Shown piece by piece: positions 32,861 to 45,112 of a stretch of 64,000 nucleotides of DNA. Below the pieces are notes generated by a model. The model saw nothing but the letters and a program-made list of their open reading frames with translations, was not told where the DNA came from and ran no database searches. The first letter of the stretch is position 1, and each line of letters starts with the position of its first letter. Source of the DNA: Cyanodermella asteris (Eukaryota; Ascomycota; Lecanoromycetes; Ostropales; Stictidaceae); the NCBI GenBank assembly GCA_900618795.1, contig UYJD01000015.1, forward strand, positions 69,034 to 133,033, read 5' to 3'. Position numbers and translations under genes: made by a program.

Positions 32861-35504
32861 ATGGCCCACCTGATCGGTAGGGCCTTTGAAGCCGTCAAGG
32901 ATGCCAGAGATGCCAAACTAAACAACGGCCTGCCCTCTATCACGGATCCGTGGCCCGTCAAAGACATAGTCTATGTGTCCATCGTCGCACCCCTCATGGT
33001 GGCAGCATGCCTCGAATGGATTCTGTTCTTTTTGGCCTTCAATTACTGCCTTGTCAAGGTCTTTTGGAAAGCGGAGCATTGGAGTATTCGCATCTTGGCC
33101 ATGCTAATATGTTTCTTCTTTTCGATCCTCCGGTGGGTACCTCCCATTATTGCTGCCGCTTCAGTGTGCTGACTTGTCTAGGTTGATCTTCTTGCCTGTC
33201 ATGTTCGTGACTTTACCACTCCCCTCACAAGTCGTCCAGTACTATCCCAGGCTTATGGTTGACATCCTACAAAATTTCGCCTTCTACACCTTTGCGGGTC
33301 TGCTTTGCATTCCATGGCTTTTCTGTGTCTATCACCTCATCACCAACAATGTCGGCCGACACAAGCGGATCAAGTATATCCTCGACGAGGTTTCAGCGCC
33401 CAAGACCGTCATTGTTATGCCAGTCTACAAAGAGGAACTCGAAATTCTGGTTACCGCAATCAACTCGGTGGTGGATTGTGACTACCCAGCTTCTTGCATC
33501 CACGTCTTTCTTTCCTTCGACGGCGACCAAGAAGACGAATTGTATCTGAAGACGATTGAGGCACTTGGTGTACCGCTTACGCTTGACACTTACCCCAAGA
33601 GCATCGACGTCACATACAAGGATGCGCGCATCACAATCAGCCGATTTCCACACGGAGGCAAGCGCCACTGCCAGAAACAGACCTTCAAGTTGATCGACAA
33701 GATCTACTCAGACTATCTCAAGCGCCACGACAACTTGTTCATCTTGTTTATCGACTCTGATTGCATCCTCGATCCCGTCTGCATCCAGAACTTCATGTAC
33801 GACATGGAACTCAGACCAGGCAGCAAGCAAAACATGCTGGCTATGACGGGCGTAATTACTTCGACAACCAAGAAGAACTCATTCATCACACTCTTGCAAG
33901 ACATGGAATACATACATGGACAGCTTTTCGAACGATCGGTAGAGTCGTGCTGTGGAGCTGTGACTTGTCTACCTGGTGCTCTCACCATGCTTCGATTCTC
34001 AGCGTTTCGCAAGATGGCCAAGTACTACTTTGCGGACAAGGCTGAGCAATGTGACGATCTCTTCGATTTCGGAAAGTGCCACTTGGGCGAGGATCGCTGG
34101 CTCACGCACCTGTTCATGATCGGTGCGAAGGAACGCTACCAACTCCAGATGTGCACTGGCGCTTTCTGCAAAACCGAAGCCGTGCAGACCTATAAGTCAT
34201 TGCTCAAGCAGCGACGAAGATGGTTTCTTGGCTATATCACCAACGAAGCTTGTATGTTGACTGATGCTCGACTCTGGCGCCGATATCCTCTCCTCTGCGT
34301 AGTGCGATTTGCTCAGAACACAATTCGCACAACTGCTCTGCTTTTCTTCATTATGATTCTTTCTCTGATTACAACAGAGCAAAGCATCAAAAACTTACCG
34401 GTCGGTTTCATTGGCGTTTCGCTTGGTCTCAACTGGGCGCTCATGTTCTATTTTGGTGGTCGCCTGAAGCGCTTCAAGATATGGCTGTACCCAGTGATGT
34501 TCGTTGTGAACCCCTTCTTCAACTGGGTTTACATGGTTTATGGGATCTTTACTGCTGGTCAAAGAACTTGGGGAGGACCGCGAGCTGACGCAGGCACTGC
34601 CGACACATCAAAGACCCCTGCCGAAGTCGTCGAGGAGGCGGAGAAGAACGAAGACGAACTCAATATCGTCCCAGAGACCTTCCGTAATGCCGCAGGAGCC
34701 GCCCACCATGGCCAAAAGCCCGAAGCCGTACCGGTCCTTCCAGACGAGTCTCTTGAAGGACGCTTCACCCAAGCTGAGCGGCTGCCTGGAGGCTGGTATG
34801 ACAACGTGTCTCACAGCACTTTGCCGTTCAATCAAACGCTTCGCGAACAAGCGAACGCCGCTCAAGGGTATGCAGATGATGGCGAACCATTGGAGAGGCC
34901 TAGAATGCCTTTACATCCACGCGACTCGTTCAGTTCATCCATCAGCTCCTCAGAAATGGCAAGCATCTATCTGCCTCGACGTGTGGAGTCGTTCATGGAC
35001 GATGACGACCGTGCCAAGTTCGCCTACGCTCAACAAGCCATGTCTCAGCAAACAAAATATCGCGACAACTACAATGCGCATGATAGCCCGTACGTCGGCC
35101 CAGAGTACTATCAACCAAGCCGCGGCACTGGCGAAGATGTTCCTAAAGCGCAGGCTCGCGAGCGTTTTGTCGAATACAGTGACGACGAAGGCGATGTTGG
35201 CGAGTACAAAAGCAGCCCAACGGATACCGAGGTTGGATACGATGCCCCTGCCCACGCTGTGCCTACGCATGCTCTGCGTGGGTCTCATCGTGTGAGGCAC
35301 TCGCGTGAGATGAGCCCTCTCGGGCAGGACAATCTTAGACTGCCAGGACCGGTGACTGGATCGGCAGGCGTGAGGCCGAATCGTAGCCCGTTGACGAGAG
35401 CAAGCTTGACGACAGAGGAGATTGAGCTCCAGGAGAGGGATCGAAGTGGGAGTGATACTGGTAGTGATGAGAGCACCAGAAGGGGACGAGTTCACCGGCG
35501 ATAG
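32861..35504 (+). CDS. Chitin synthase, division III type (class VI/VII)
   Basis: Exons 32861-33132 and 33182-35504 (49-nt intron, CTGAC branch site) encode 864 aa. The family-2 glycosyltransferase core sits between N-terminal membrane helices (about 40-160) and a C-terminal helix group (about 465-560). Catalytic motifs seen are VIVMPVYKEE near 170, FIDSDC, CLPGALTML, EDRW near 393 and the signature QRRRW near 434. The last 300 residues are hydrophilic, rich in Ser, Asp, Glu and Arg, and probably cytosolic. There is no myosin motor domain, so this is not class V. It polymerises N-acetylglucosamine from UDP-GlcNAc into chitin at the plasma membrane. Division III enzymes of this type occur only in filamentous fungi. 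The exact class number would need a phylogeny. Confidence 0.93.
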
Positions 35505-36596
35505 AGGCCATACGAGACGCCCGTGTCTTTTCTGCACGGCATCTTCGTTTTGCCTGATCAACTTGGTCTTGGTTTACATCTCCCATGGGATTGTGGGCGT
35601 TCACGGCAGTAACTTGGGTTTTGCATAGCTTGGAAGCCTGCAAATCGGGTGGGAACACATTAGCAAAAGACGTTACATACTTTATCACAATACAACCCAA
35701 TGATCAACGAGCTCTCGAGGGAATTTGAGCTTCATAGTAATATCCAAATATTCTGTGATCCGAGCAACTGAAAGTTTCCTACTTTGTTCGAAGACAAAAT
35801 TTATGACTTCTGTGGCTCCGAAACTGCAGGCTTCCCCGCCAACTTACCCAGCTCTGATGTCCAACGTCGGCCACTCAGACGGACACCAATAGTATATGCT
35901 CTTCACTCTGACGTCGCTCTTTCACACCGAACGGGTCAGATAGATAATTGACGATGGGATGTCTCCGCAGACGTTTGGCAAATGAGTGTACCTGAACGTC
36001 GGACCGGCCTAATGATTTCCCCCGCCTGAAGCAAAATCCGGTGCTCTCCAACTTCTCTCCCCCTTTGTGCCACGCAAACTGAATTGCAACGTCGCCCAGA
36101 ATGTCTATCGCTTTCTGAATCAGCAGCAAGTGTATGATTTCCGCCCGTCGTATCCGGGAAAAGGTCAGACTCTGAAGTATATTTTGCTTTGATAGGCAAA
36201 GTGTTGCGGAATCAATATTCACCGTGCCGCATCGAGGACGTGTGACTTGCATAAGACACCGCTCAGCCGCACTCCAAAGCTTCCTTTTCGAGCATCGCTC
36301 TTACCTTGGACCCGTCATACAAGAAATTTTGTTTACACCTTGACCAATAACGAGCATAAACTACCAAGAAGCTGTACGCCATCGTCAGGTCGAAACATGT
36401 CGTGTTTGAATTATGGCTTCGAATATGGCCTCGATGTTTTGGCCCCATGGCCCGTTCCTCCCGCGTTGTCAATGCACTTCTCTTATGTGTCTTACAGCTT
36501 GCTATCTACATCACTATATCTCTTTATTTGTCTCTCCCATATCTGTGGGTGAGGTTGAGGACAATTTACATCCAATTCACCGAAAGCGTCGAACCA
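35505..36596. other. Intergenic region and possible 5' extension of the sulfotransferase gene
   Basis: About 1.1 kb. The frame of the next gene is open back to 36447, where another ATG would add a hydrophobic N-terminus (VVNALLLCVLQLAIYI), so the true start is uncertain. Otherwise nothing was recognised. Confidence 0.45.
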
Positions 36597-37670
36597 ATGG
36601 CTTCCGAAACGCTCGTGGAGACCACGATTGATGGCTATGTCCGGCCCAAAACAGGACCTGTGGCCATCAACGGATACCATGTCCCCGAGCGAAAGATACT
36701 CGAGTCTGAAACTGCACTGGCTGCTGACCGTCTTGTGAACAAAGAGCTCTTGACCATGGGAGACGCCCGGACGAAGATAACGCACATCGACCGCCACAAC
36801 GCCAGCCGCCAAGTGCCACTCAAACTCCTCTGCCTGGGTCTGGGACGAACAGGAACAAACTCACTCCGCCATGCGTTATACATGCTCGGTTACAACGATG
36901 TGTACCACTACTCGTCCCTGTTCGAAAACCCGCCCGACCTGGACATGTGGCTGGAAGCAATCAAAGCCAAGTACGGAGAGAAGCCGCGATCGTATTCCGA
37001 TCGAGATTGGGATCGCCTTCGCAACGACAGCGACACCAAGATGGATTCCGAGACATAGGGCGTTGAGCAATGGGACCAGCTGCTGGGCCACTGCATGGCT
37101 GTCAGCGATCTTCCCGTCCTGATGTTCGTGCCCGAGCTCTTGGAGGCGTATCCGGATGCAAAGATCTTACTGACGGTTCGAGATCCCGAGGCTTGGTATG
37201 AGAGCTATCTCAACACGTTAAATGCCTGGCACTGGCAACGGTCAATTCCTCGGGGACCGGTAGTCGCAATTCGACGATGGTTGTCGAATCCCTCTTGGCC
37301 ACTACGTTCCGTCACGAAGCTAGACCAGGTCGGGGACGCCGTCTGCCGTAATGGACCTCACGTCGAGTTTCCAGAGAAAGGCTTGCAATGGTACCATGAG
37401 CATAATGACATGGTCAAGAGACTGGCCCGGGAGCATGGACGAGAAGTGCTCGAGTTCGACTGTCGGCAAGGTTGGGAGCCGCTGTGTAAATTCTTGGGAG
37501 AGGAGGCGCCAGATGGGCCATTCCCGAGGGTCAATGATACGAAGAGCTTCATGGTTTTGTCTGATGGTCTGGAAGCGGTTGCAAATCAAAGAATGCGAAG
37601 GAACCTGGCAATCCTGACTGCAGTGACTGCTGGTGTGGGTGTGACCATGTTCGCGTGGTGGAGGCGATGA
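36597..37670 (+). pseudogene. Sulfotransferase-family P-loop protein interrupted by an in-frame stop
   Basis: One frame spans the region. Residues 81-90 carry the P-loop GLGRTGTNSL that binds PAPS-type phosphate in the fungal Sulfotransfer_4 family; after it come HALYMLGYNDVYHY, LPVLMFVPELLEAYPDAK, ILLTVRDPEAWYES and a C-terminal membrane anchor (LAILTAVTAGVGVTMFAWW) with a WWRR end. All of this lies in the same frame, but codon 154 (37056-37058) is TAG. No GT-AG or GC-AG intron keeps the frame on both sides, so the stop cannot easily be spliced out. The rest of the protein looks well conserved, which suggests a recent mutation, a sequencing error or read-through. Without the stop it would be about 357 aa. 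These proteins are common in ascomycetes and their substrates are unknown. Confidence 0.7.
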
Positions 37671-38845
37671 TCGCGAGCAACTCGTTGCAACCTCGAAGGC
37701 CTTGGATCCGAGCTCGAACATACAGTGCGCCCTTGCTCACTAGCCATTCAAGGGCTTCCATATGTGTATTTGAGCGGTTGGACAAGCATGTACAAATCTA
37801 CTAATGAAAGTGACAAGGGCTTAGTGCCGGCAAAGTCCTAATAGTTATCGATGGAAAAATGCGTTGCCAACATGACATTACATCGCCCTTTGGTGAAGGC
37901 CCCAAATAGAGCGGACTGTTTGCTTGGCCTGCTGTAAAACATTGATGGAGTAGCGCGTAATTGCGAGACCAGACACCTACTTCGTTCATGACTCGGTTCA
38001 TTAATACTCCGTCTGCACGACGTAATCTTACTTCACGTGGACACCATTTCGGATTTGACTCACGGCGAGCTCCAGAAGCTTCGACTTCTGTTTCTATCGG
38101 TGATCTGCCAACAACTTGAACGTGTCCCTCATCTTAGCGCTCACAGGCGTCTTTGCCAATAAGCTAGCGAGCATGGCAGTGTCAACCATGCCCTGGTTCA
38201 CCCCTGGCAATCGCCTCCGACTGAAGCCTTTAAAGACATTCCGTGGAGCTTGGGGGATTTCTTACTCATACTTGTAAACACACCCGGAGTAAGACACTGC
38301 CCGCGCCAAGTAGGAGGTGGGAGGAGGATGTCCGTCTATCAGACCGATACAGTCAGTGACTCGACCCCGTGATGACAGAGAATAAGGCGTATACAGCCGA
38401 CTGCGTTGTGGCCATCTTCAAACGGCAAAAGCTACAGTTGGAGCGGCCGAGCCTTGTATTCCGACTCAGGCATAGCTGTGATACAGGAAGTCACCACGCG
38501 GACTGATAGCGCTCAAGTCATCCCACACGTTCGACGACGGCTCAACTGATTTAGTGTCTGGATGAACGTTCACACGACCCCAGCGACTACCATCATGAAA
38601 TTGGACCGAGCCAATCACAAGCAAGCCCCCGCCATCGGACTCAAGCTCCGTGCCTTCAATGAATTTCTGAATGACTTCACAGAGAAGCCCGATTTGACCT
38701 TTCAGAAAGTCCGATAGATTTGCGACGAATTCGAAAATTCTCTTGCTGCTAGACCTGCTCATAGAATCGTATCACTCAGTTCTTTGTAAAGAGCTACCGA
38801 GGGGGCCTGTCCATGACAATATAAGCGACTTTCAACACAAAAACC
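37671..38845. other. Intergenic region with one weak minus-strand frame
   Basis: About 1.2 kb. Apart from the possible 98-aa frame at 38466-38762 nothing is supported. The final 50 bp before 38846 contain a TATA-like string (ATATAAGC) 26 bp upstream of the ankyrin gene start. Confidence 0.45.
38466..38762 (-). CDS. Hypothetical 98-aa protein or gene fragment
   Basis: An ATG-started frame with a protein-like composition: a helical start (SSKRIFEFVANLSDFLKGQI) followed by GGGLLVIGSVQFHDGSRWG, which resembles beta strands. No family was recognised. It stands alone on its strand 83 bp from the ankyrin gene start, head to head with it. It may be a real small gene, a decayed fragment of a larger one, or chance. 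Confidence 0.3.
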   Translation of the reverse strand: MSRSSSKRIFEFVANLSDFLKGQIGLLCEVIQKFIEGTELESDGGGLLVIGSVQFHDGSRWGRVNVHPDTKSVEPSSNVWDDLSAISPRGDFLYHSYA

Positions 38846-39505
38846 ATGGCTTCTTCCACACCCAACCCGACAGGTTCGACCAACATTTTCACTCTGGCCG
38901 CTGACGCCTCTCCCCGTCTCCTTGATACTCTCCGCAGTGACCCATCACTCCTCTCGTCCCAAGACAGTACCGGCTACTCGATACTACACGCTCTGGCATC
39001 CTACAACCACATCTCGCTCCTCCGAACCATCCAGGCGGATTTTCCCATACCGCCTAATCTGGTAGATGAGGACGGAGAGACCGCGTTGTTCGTGGTTGAA
39101 ACGGTCGCCGCTGCCGAGCTCCTCATCGAAGAGATCAAAGTCGACTGGCGGATCAAGAACGCCGAGGGCCAGACGGCAGAGGAGAAGATTAGGACCGAGG
39201 GCGATTACGTGGCCATCGCAGATTACCTGGGAGAGGTGAGGAGGAAGGAAACCGGCGAGCAGGCTGGCACGGACGAGGCCAGGCCGACATTACCAAACGG
39301 GGTGCAGATGTTGCCGGTACAGACAGTGGATGAATCGGAACAGGCGGACTTACCAGAGCCAGATCCAGAATTTCGGAGGCGAATCGAGGAGCTGGCCGCG
39401 CGGGAAGACTTTCAGAGCGAGGAAGGTCAGGCAGAGTTGAGGCGTCTCGTGGAAGATGCAGTCAGAGGGGTAGGCGACAGGGATGTACGAAGGCGCTTGG
39501 GTTAG
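38846..39505 (+). CDS. Small ankyrin-repeat protein
   Basis: An intronless 219-aa frame. Residues about 10-115 form two to three ankyrin-type repeats: DSTGYSILHALASYNHISLL, then DEDGETALFVVETVAAAELL and a shorter KNAEGQTAEEKIRTEG. The C-terminal half is acidic and helical (EFRRRIEELAAREDFQSEEG). This layout matches small conserved fungal ankyrin proteins of unknown role, probably cytosolic or nuclear adaptors. The gene converges on DNA2 with only 122 bp between stop codons, so the 3' ends of both transcripts probably overlap. The start codon lies in a good context (ACCATGG). Confidence 0.85.
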   Translation: MASSTPNPTGSTNIFTLAADASPRLLDTLRSDPSLLSSQDSTGYSILHALASYNHISLLRTIQADFPIPPNLVDEDGETALFVVETVAAAELLIEEIKVDWRIKNAEGQTAEEKIRTEGDYVAIADYLGEVRRKETGEQAGTDEARPTLPNGVQMLPVQTVDESEQADLPEPDPEFRRRIEELAAREDFQSEEGQAELRRLVEDAVRGVGDRDVRRRLG

Positions 39506-39627
39506 CAAATGATATTCAGGACCTTGCAACGAACCTCGAGCTAATGTCGCACCGCGGAAACTCGAATCATGATCATCATATTGATTTGGGGTATCTCAGT
39601 GGTCATCTCGAACGGCGAATGACGCTT

Positions 39628-42600
39628 CTATCCCAAGAACTCTCCGAACGCTGCTTCGTCCAAATCCATAGCAATATTCCGCAAAACGGGCCTCTTCTTC
39701 ACGATGGTTGCAGCGCCCGCCGTCACCGTCTTTCCTGGTTGCCTCATCGTCGGTCTTTTGTATGGCGGATTGTTTCGTGGTGCCGGCTGTACATTCTCTT
39801 TATCGAGCGTCGTCTGAAACAGCCTGGTCCTTGCCTTTGGCATCAAACTAACTTTCGCAGCTCTTACCGGAGATGGCGGCTCATTCACCTGCTGCCCTGT
39901 GGCCTGTGTAATCCAGTCCTCGAAGCAATGGTCCGTGGCCGCACCTTGCCTCAGATCATGGCGCCACCCTTTCTGCTCTACCAGCTGGCAAAAGTGGCCC
40001 AGCAACTTGTTGCCAGAACTGATAGTCTTCCAGCTACCCATAATGATCATTTTACTCCTGGCACGGGTGAGAGCAACATTCACCCGCCGCCAATCCTTCA
40101 GCAAGTCTCCCACATTGTTGGCCTCGTTGCTTCGGACCAAGCTTAGGATGATAGCTTCCTTGTCGCGGCCCTGGTATTTATCCGCTGTATGCATTTCAAC
40201 ATCCGCAGCGGTCGATGCAGAGCCTTGAATAGCATTAGCTGCTGACGAGCGCGCCTTTAGTTCTTGCCGCATAAGCGCTAGCTGGCTGCGATAGAGCGTG
40301 ATTACGCCGATCTCGGTTGTAGAAACACCGGTAGTCAGAAGAGCTCGAACGAGCTGCGCCGTCAGCGTCACCTCAAGTTGATTCACAACCCTCGAACCCT
40401 GTGCTTGTTCTCGAGCAATATCGCCCAAGCCATCTGTGTTTAGGAATATGACAGGAGCACTTGGATGCAAAGCATCGTGCAACCAGCATAAGCCCGACTT
40501 TGGTGCTGGACAGAAAGTTGTTTGAGAGGCCGGCAACGAATCCGAGTTGTGATGATGGGAGCTGAGGTCAGCAAATTTGGGTATGTCAAGTCGCCGGCTT
40601 GCAACTGCTAAATTACCGCATTTCAGCCGACCGCTATAGATCAGCGCATTCGACAGACTCATGATCTCCTCACACATCCTGTACTGATGCTCAAGTGTAA
40701 CCACCGAGTTTGGATGTGCGTCGGACAGGTATTTGAACAACGAAACATCAAGCCCACCTTCCTGCGCCTCTTTATTTTGAACCAAAGGTGGAAGCTGGTA
40801 ATGATCACCAACAAGTATGAAAGTCTTCGCCATCCGGATAGGTCCTAAACATACCGGCAAAGTTATCTGAGAAGCTTCATCAACAATACAGTAATCGAAG
40901 ATGCGCTGATTGAATATCGAGTGGTTAATGCCAAGACACGTCGTCGCAACAACTTGACTGTTGTAAGACCTTCTCAAATCATCGAAAGAAGCTTTCGTAT
41001 TCGAGGTGAGGTCAGCAAACTCAGCGACATCAGGGTGCACCTTGGCAAGTGCCCCGATACGGAGGACGCTAATCTTGTCTTTCTTGATCTTCAGCAGAAT
41101 GTTGTCCACGGCTGTGTGTGTATATGAGGTCAATAGCACGCTTTTGCCTTGAGAAGTCAACGTCCGAATGATATGCGCAATTGTTGTTGTCTTGCCGGTA
41201 CCAGGCATTCCGAGGATCAAGGCATAGTCCTTGGCAGTCATCACCTTCTCGATCGCGGCCTTCTGGTCGACATTGAGCTGGTCTTGATTTGCGGGCACCG
41301 TGCTTTGGATAGACTTTGTGAGGGTCACTGGAGCGACCAGATCCACGATAAGTCTGCGCAGGGGATGCGATCTGAATGTATCTTTCTCCATCAATCGAAT
41401 GAGATTGTTGCGGACAGTAGCCATCCCATTACTGAATTCGTCTTTGTCAATGCGGTAGACGACAGGCTCGGCAGATTCCTTTGCATCTTGCGAAAGGTAT
41501 TGTTGCTCTTTGCCGACGGCCATAATGCCGGCAAAATTCTGATTCGTTTGGCTGTGGAAATCCTCGCCCCTGGTCCTCGCGTTGTGAAGTCTTCTGTCGA
41601 CGGCGACGGTGACTCTGTTCTTCCTCAAGCTCGTCACATATCCGTTTGCGAGTGCGTAATGCCCCCGCTCATCCGAAATCACGATCGGTTCTCCTTGTAT
41701 GATTTGAGACTCTGTGAATGAGAAGTATGGCGAAGGATCCTTCTTGGTAAAGGTGTACTTGAAGCGGTTGATCTTCTCAGCGCCCGGGATCTCTCCGATC
41801 GATCCCGGTTCAATAACGACTTTCGAGAAGCAACGCCCAACCTTTTGCCGTTCAATGCTTGTCATTGTCCAAAGCTCGCGCTTGAACTTCATCAGATCTC
41901 CTTCTTCCTTGGTGAGAAGAGTATCCCATTTTCGGAAAAATATATGGTGCTGAGGCAACAGATGTTTGGTCTTCTCCATGAATACCTCACCCAAGCCACT
42001 TGTCTCTCCGTCGCCATCTTCAGAGAGTTTGTGATAGGTAAAGCACGATGATTGAGCGTAGCAGCGGGTGCAGAGGCGTTCATTCTTCAGCATGGGAGGA
42101 AGCTCAAGTCTGCTGCGCACATAGCAGGCAAGCTCATTCCGCTGCTTGATCATGTAGATTAGCTCATGCCGAAGTCCCGGTATGCGCGAGACCTCAGACG
42201 ACTCGAGGTAGTACAAGATGCCATATCTGACATCGATGTCATAGCGGTCAGACATCAAAAGTGTGTAAAGCGCTGTCTGCGCTTTGTGAGACTGATTTGA
42301 GCTGTTTCGACCTGTTTTGAGCTCAAGCGGGACTGTCAAGGTCCGTTTGCCCTCGTTATCCTGCATCTGAACCTGGACAGTAGCATCGACATTGCCTTTG
42401 AGGCCATACATGGGCGACCATATGTGTTCCTCGACGTCAAGGAGCTTGTTGATGCTCATGAGAACGCTTGCACCGTTCCGGTCTTTGACGAGCGATTCGG
42501 CATTTGGTTGATCTTTGATGAACAGCTCTGCCCACGACTGCATTTGGGACGCTTTGTCTCGAAGGCGGCCGGCCGCTTGCTCGACCTCGACATTGATTTC

Positions 42601-45112
42601 GTACAGCGACTCCAGATGGCGTCCGCAAGCTTTGGCGATAAGCTGATCGATCCAGGACGGATCCCAACGGTTAGATTTGAGAGCCTCTTGGAAAACTTCA
42701 TGCAGGATCGAGCCATACACCAGAGGCTCATTAGCTTCGTTCGTGGCCTTGACGCGGTCCTGGAGGACAGCACGACGCATGCATCCAAACGAGTCTGCAA
42801 CGACCGTTGCCGAGATCAGATAGTCCGGATGCAGCACGATGATGCCCTCTGTCGAGTTGATGATACACTGTCCGGCGCGATCAAATTGTGCCAGTACATG
42901 CACAAAAGAGCCCGGAGTGCAAGCGCTATCGAACCAAGCGTCCCGTAACAGGATCACTTTGGACATGCCGGTCTTCTCTTCCTTGACGAGGACAACCTAC
43001 GTATAATCAGCACAGTGGTACGAAAATTCGCGAGCTGTCCATACCTTTTCCTGGCGCTTGAAGCCTTGGTTGGTTTCATACTGTCCTTCTTGCACTGTCT
43101 CGACAAGATAGCGTTGGATGATTTTGGCTTTGAGCTGATTTCGTTCTTTCTACAACAAGATTTTAGCTATGTTATCCCAAAATATACCTTCATATAATAG
43201 TACCCACAGATGGCAGAACCCCCTTAATCTCTTGTTCGGTCACAAGTTCGGCGAACACATCCTCAATACCATCGTCTCCAAATTCGTCGTCGATCAAGTT
43301 GACAGGATTTTCCTGCTCGCCATAGGCTGCAGCTTCTGTGGGCTGATCGTAAATAGTGTCGTTATTCGTGCGGTCGTGAGTCATATCGGTTCTGTCCTCG
43401 GTGGGACAGGTTTCGCTTCCTTGATCAGGGTAGTGTGACATTGCAAGGTCAATGCCGGCCAGGTCATCGGCATCAAATTCGTCAGCAAATTCATCGTCTG
43501 CAGATGCTTCGATCTCCAAATTCAGCTTGGCAGGGTTGTTCCCTTGAGGGATGGCGGCCGATATGTGGACATGTCCGTCTTGTTCTTTGGCTGTTATTCC
43601 CAACCCTATGCAAGAATCTGCGTGTCGTCGGTCGATGCGTGCCGCTGATTGATCGAGATTTGGATGGAGTATGGAAGCACGCTCAGCTGCAATGCATGTG
43701 CTGAGCAAGTCATCGTCACCTAGGTCGAATTCCATGGATGATCGCTCCGAAAGCCGGCGGACTGGTTCGTTGATTTGGCCAGAATCGTGATGTTCAGACA
43801 TAGGATCTGAATTTAAAGTTTTCAAAGCGAGCAGATCCTCCCTGCTAATATCTCGATTTGCATCCGAGTGTGGTCTCTTATCATCAACACCAAGAGGCTG
43901 AAGGTCTGCAGCGATTAGATCGTCATCGGCTATCTGCTCATCGCCAGCATCGTCAGACATTGCTAGCCCAGCAAGCTGCTGAGACGCAGCGGGAACTGCG
44001 TCTGTTACGATGTTACCGGCGGGCAACGGCGATGAGCTGGCCGGGTGCATGTTCTGAGATGGCCCTTGAGCTTCTGACTTCTCTTCTGTTACTTCCTTCA
44101 AACGCTCAAGAAGATGTGTGAGGCGAGGATTTGTTGAAGCGACTCCTGCATGGCCAGAAGAAGGTTCCTGGCTAGAGATTGCATGTTGTCGTGCTTCCAG
44201 TCTTCGTCTCTTCCGAGCGGTATGGGTCAAATCGCTGGTCGCCCTTTTATATGATCGGGACCCAGACGTGAAAGGTTCTTGAGGGGAGGAATGCATCAGA
44301 TCGGCTCTGGCTGTTGCGGGGGGTCGACTCGGCGTCGTGAGCTCGTTCCTAGCGTAGCGATTCCATAAGTCAGGGCCTGGCTCGTATCGTGGAGTTCGAA
44401 GTGGTGTCCTCGTCTCGAAAGACTGCAACGCTCTATTGGCAATCTGTGCTCGCCCCTTGCCAGAACCCTTTGATGATGTTGGTGATTCGCTTCTTGGCCG
44501 TTTTTTGCCTTTCCTCACTGTTGGCGTCAAAGGATGCAACTGCGAAGACCGGAAATTGTTCTGACCCCATCCAACCTGGTCCCTGGGAGTCGATTGTGGT
44601 GGCGTCGCCTCCCGCTCACAACCTTCGTCCAACAAGTCTTCGAGCGCGATTCCGAGTGTTGGGGGAATCGCTTTCTTGGACGTCGGCTTTGGGGTGCTTG
44701 CGGTCTTGGAGTGGTGTCTTAACGCTGGCGAGTCTCGCGTTATTCCATGTGACGAAGCTGGCTTAATACGCTGGCTGCCCTGACTCTTAGAACCCATCGC
44801 GGCATCCTCATTCTCTTTATCCGACCCGTGACCCGCTACATCTTCCCGAGACATGGCACTATTTTCCGCTTGCTTGAATGTGAACGCTTGCAGTTTGGAA
44901 CGTGATTGCGTAGACGCGCGAATTGGTGGCTTCGGTGGAGAGGGAATATACTCCGGACGAGACTGTTCACGAGGCGGATAGGGCCTGTTGGAACGCCATG
45001 AGCCTCTTGACTTGGGAGCCTTCACGGTGGTAAGCTGAGAGAACAATCATTGGAACACAAGAATGCTCACTGAATTCTCTGGATCGAAGAATGACCTTTG
45101 CTTTGATGCCAT
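39628..45112 (-). CDS. DNA2: DNA replication helicase/nuclease Dna2
   Basis: Minus-strand exons 45071-45112, 43208-45034, 43045-43149 and 39628-42996 give about 1780 aa. The long Ser/Pro/Asp-rich N-terminus is disordered. The nuclease half has an iron-sulfur cluster (one cysteine in FGCMRRAVL, three in CTRCYAQSSC) and the RecB-type LELKTGR near 880. The SF1 helicase half has Walker A GMPGTGKTTT near 1255, DEAS near 1361, GDHYQLPPL, EHQYRM, TADKYQGRDKE and NVALTRA. Dna2 trims long Okazaki flaps and resects breaks in nucleus and mitochondria. The two inner introns (58 and 48 nt) are well placed; the second joins RQEKV to VLVKEEKTG. The first intron would be only 36 nt and gives the start MASKQRSFFDPENS, so this start is probable, not certain; no ATG opens the main exon. 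The gene is divergent from DIS3 across an MCB-like site. Confidence 0.93.

Noticed and set aside
34540-35295. 251-codon frame overlapping the chitin synthase tail in another frame
   Set aside because: It is a Ser/Arg-rich shadow of the low-complexity C-terminal region.
37000-37080. An intron removing the TAG in the sulfotransferase gene
   Set aside because: All AG acceptors near the stop are in phase 0 and the only phase-0 GT donor upstream would delete conserved sequence after the P-loop.
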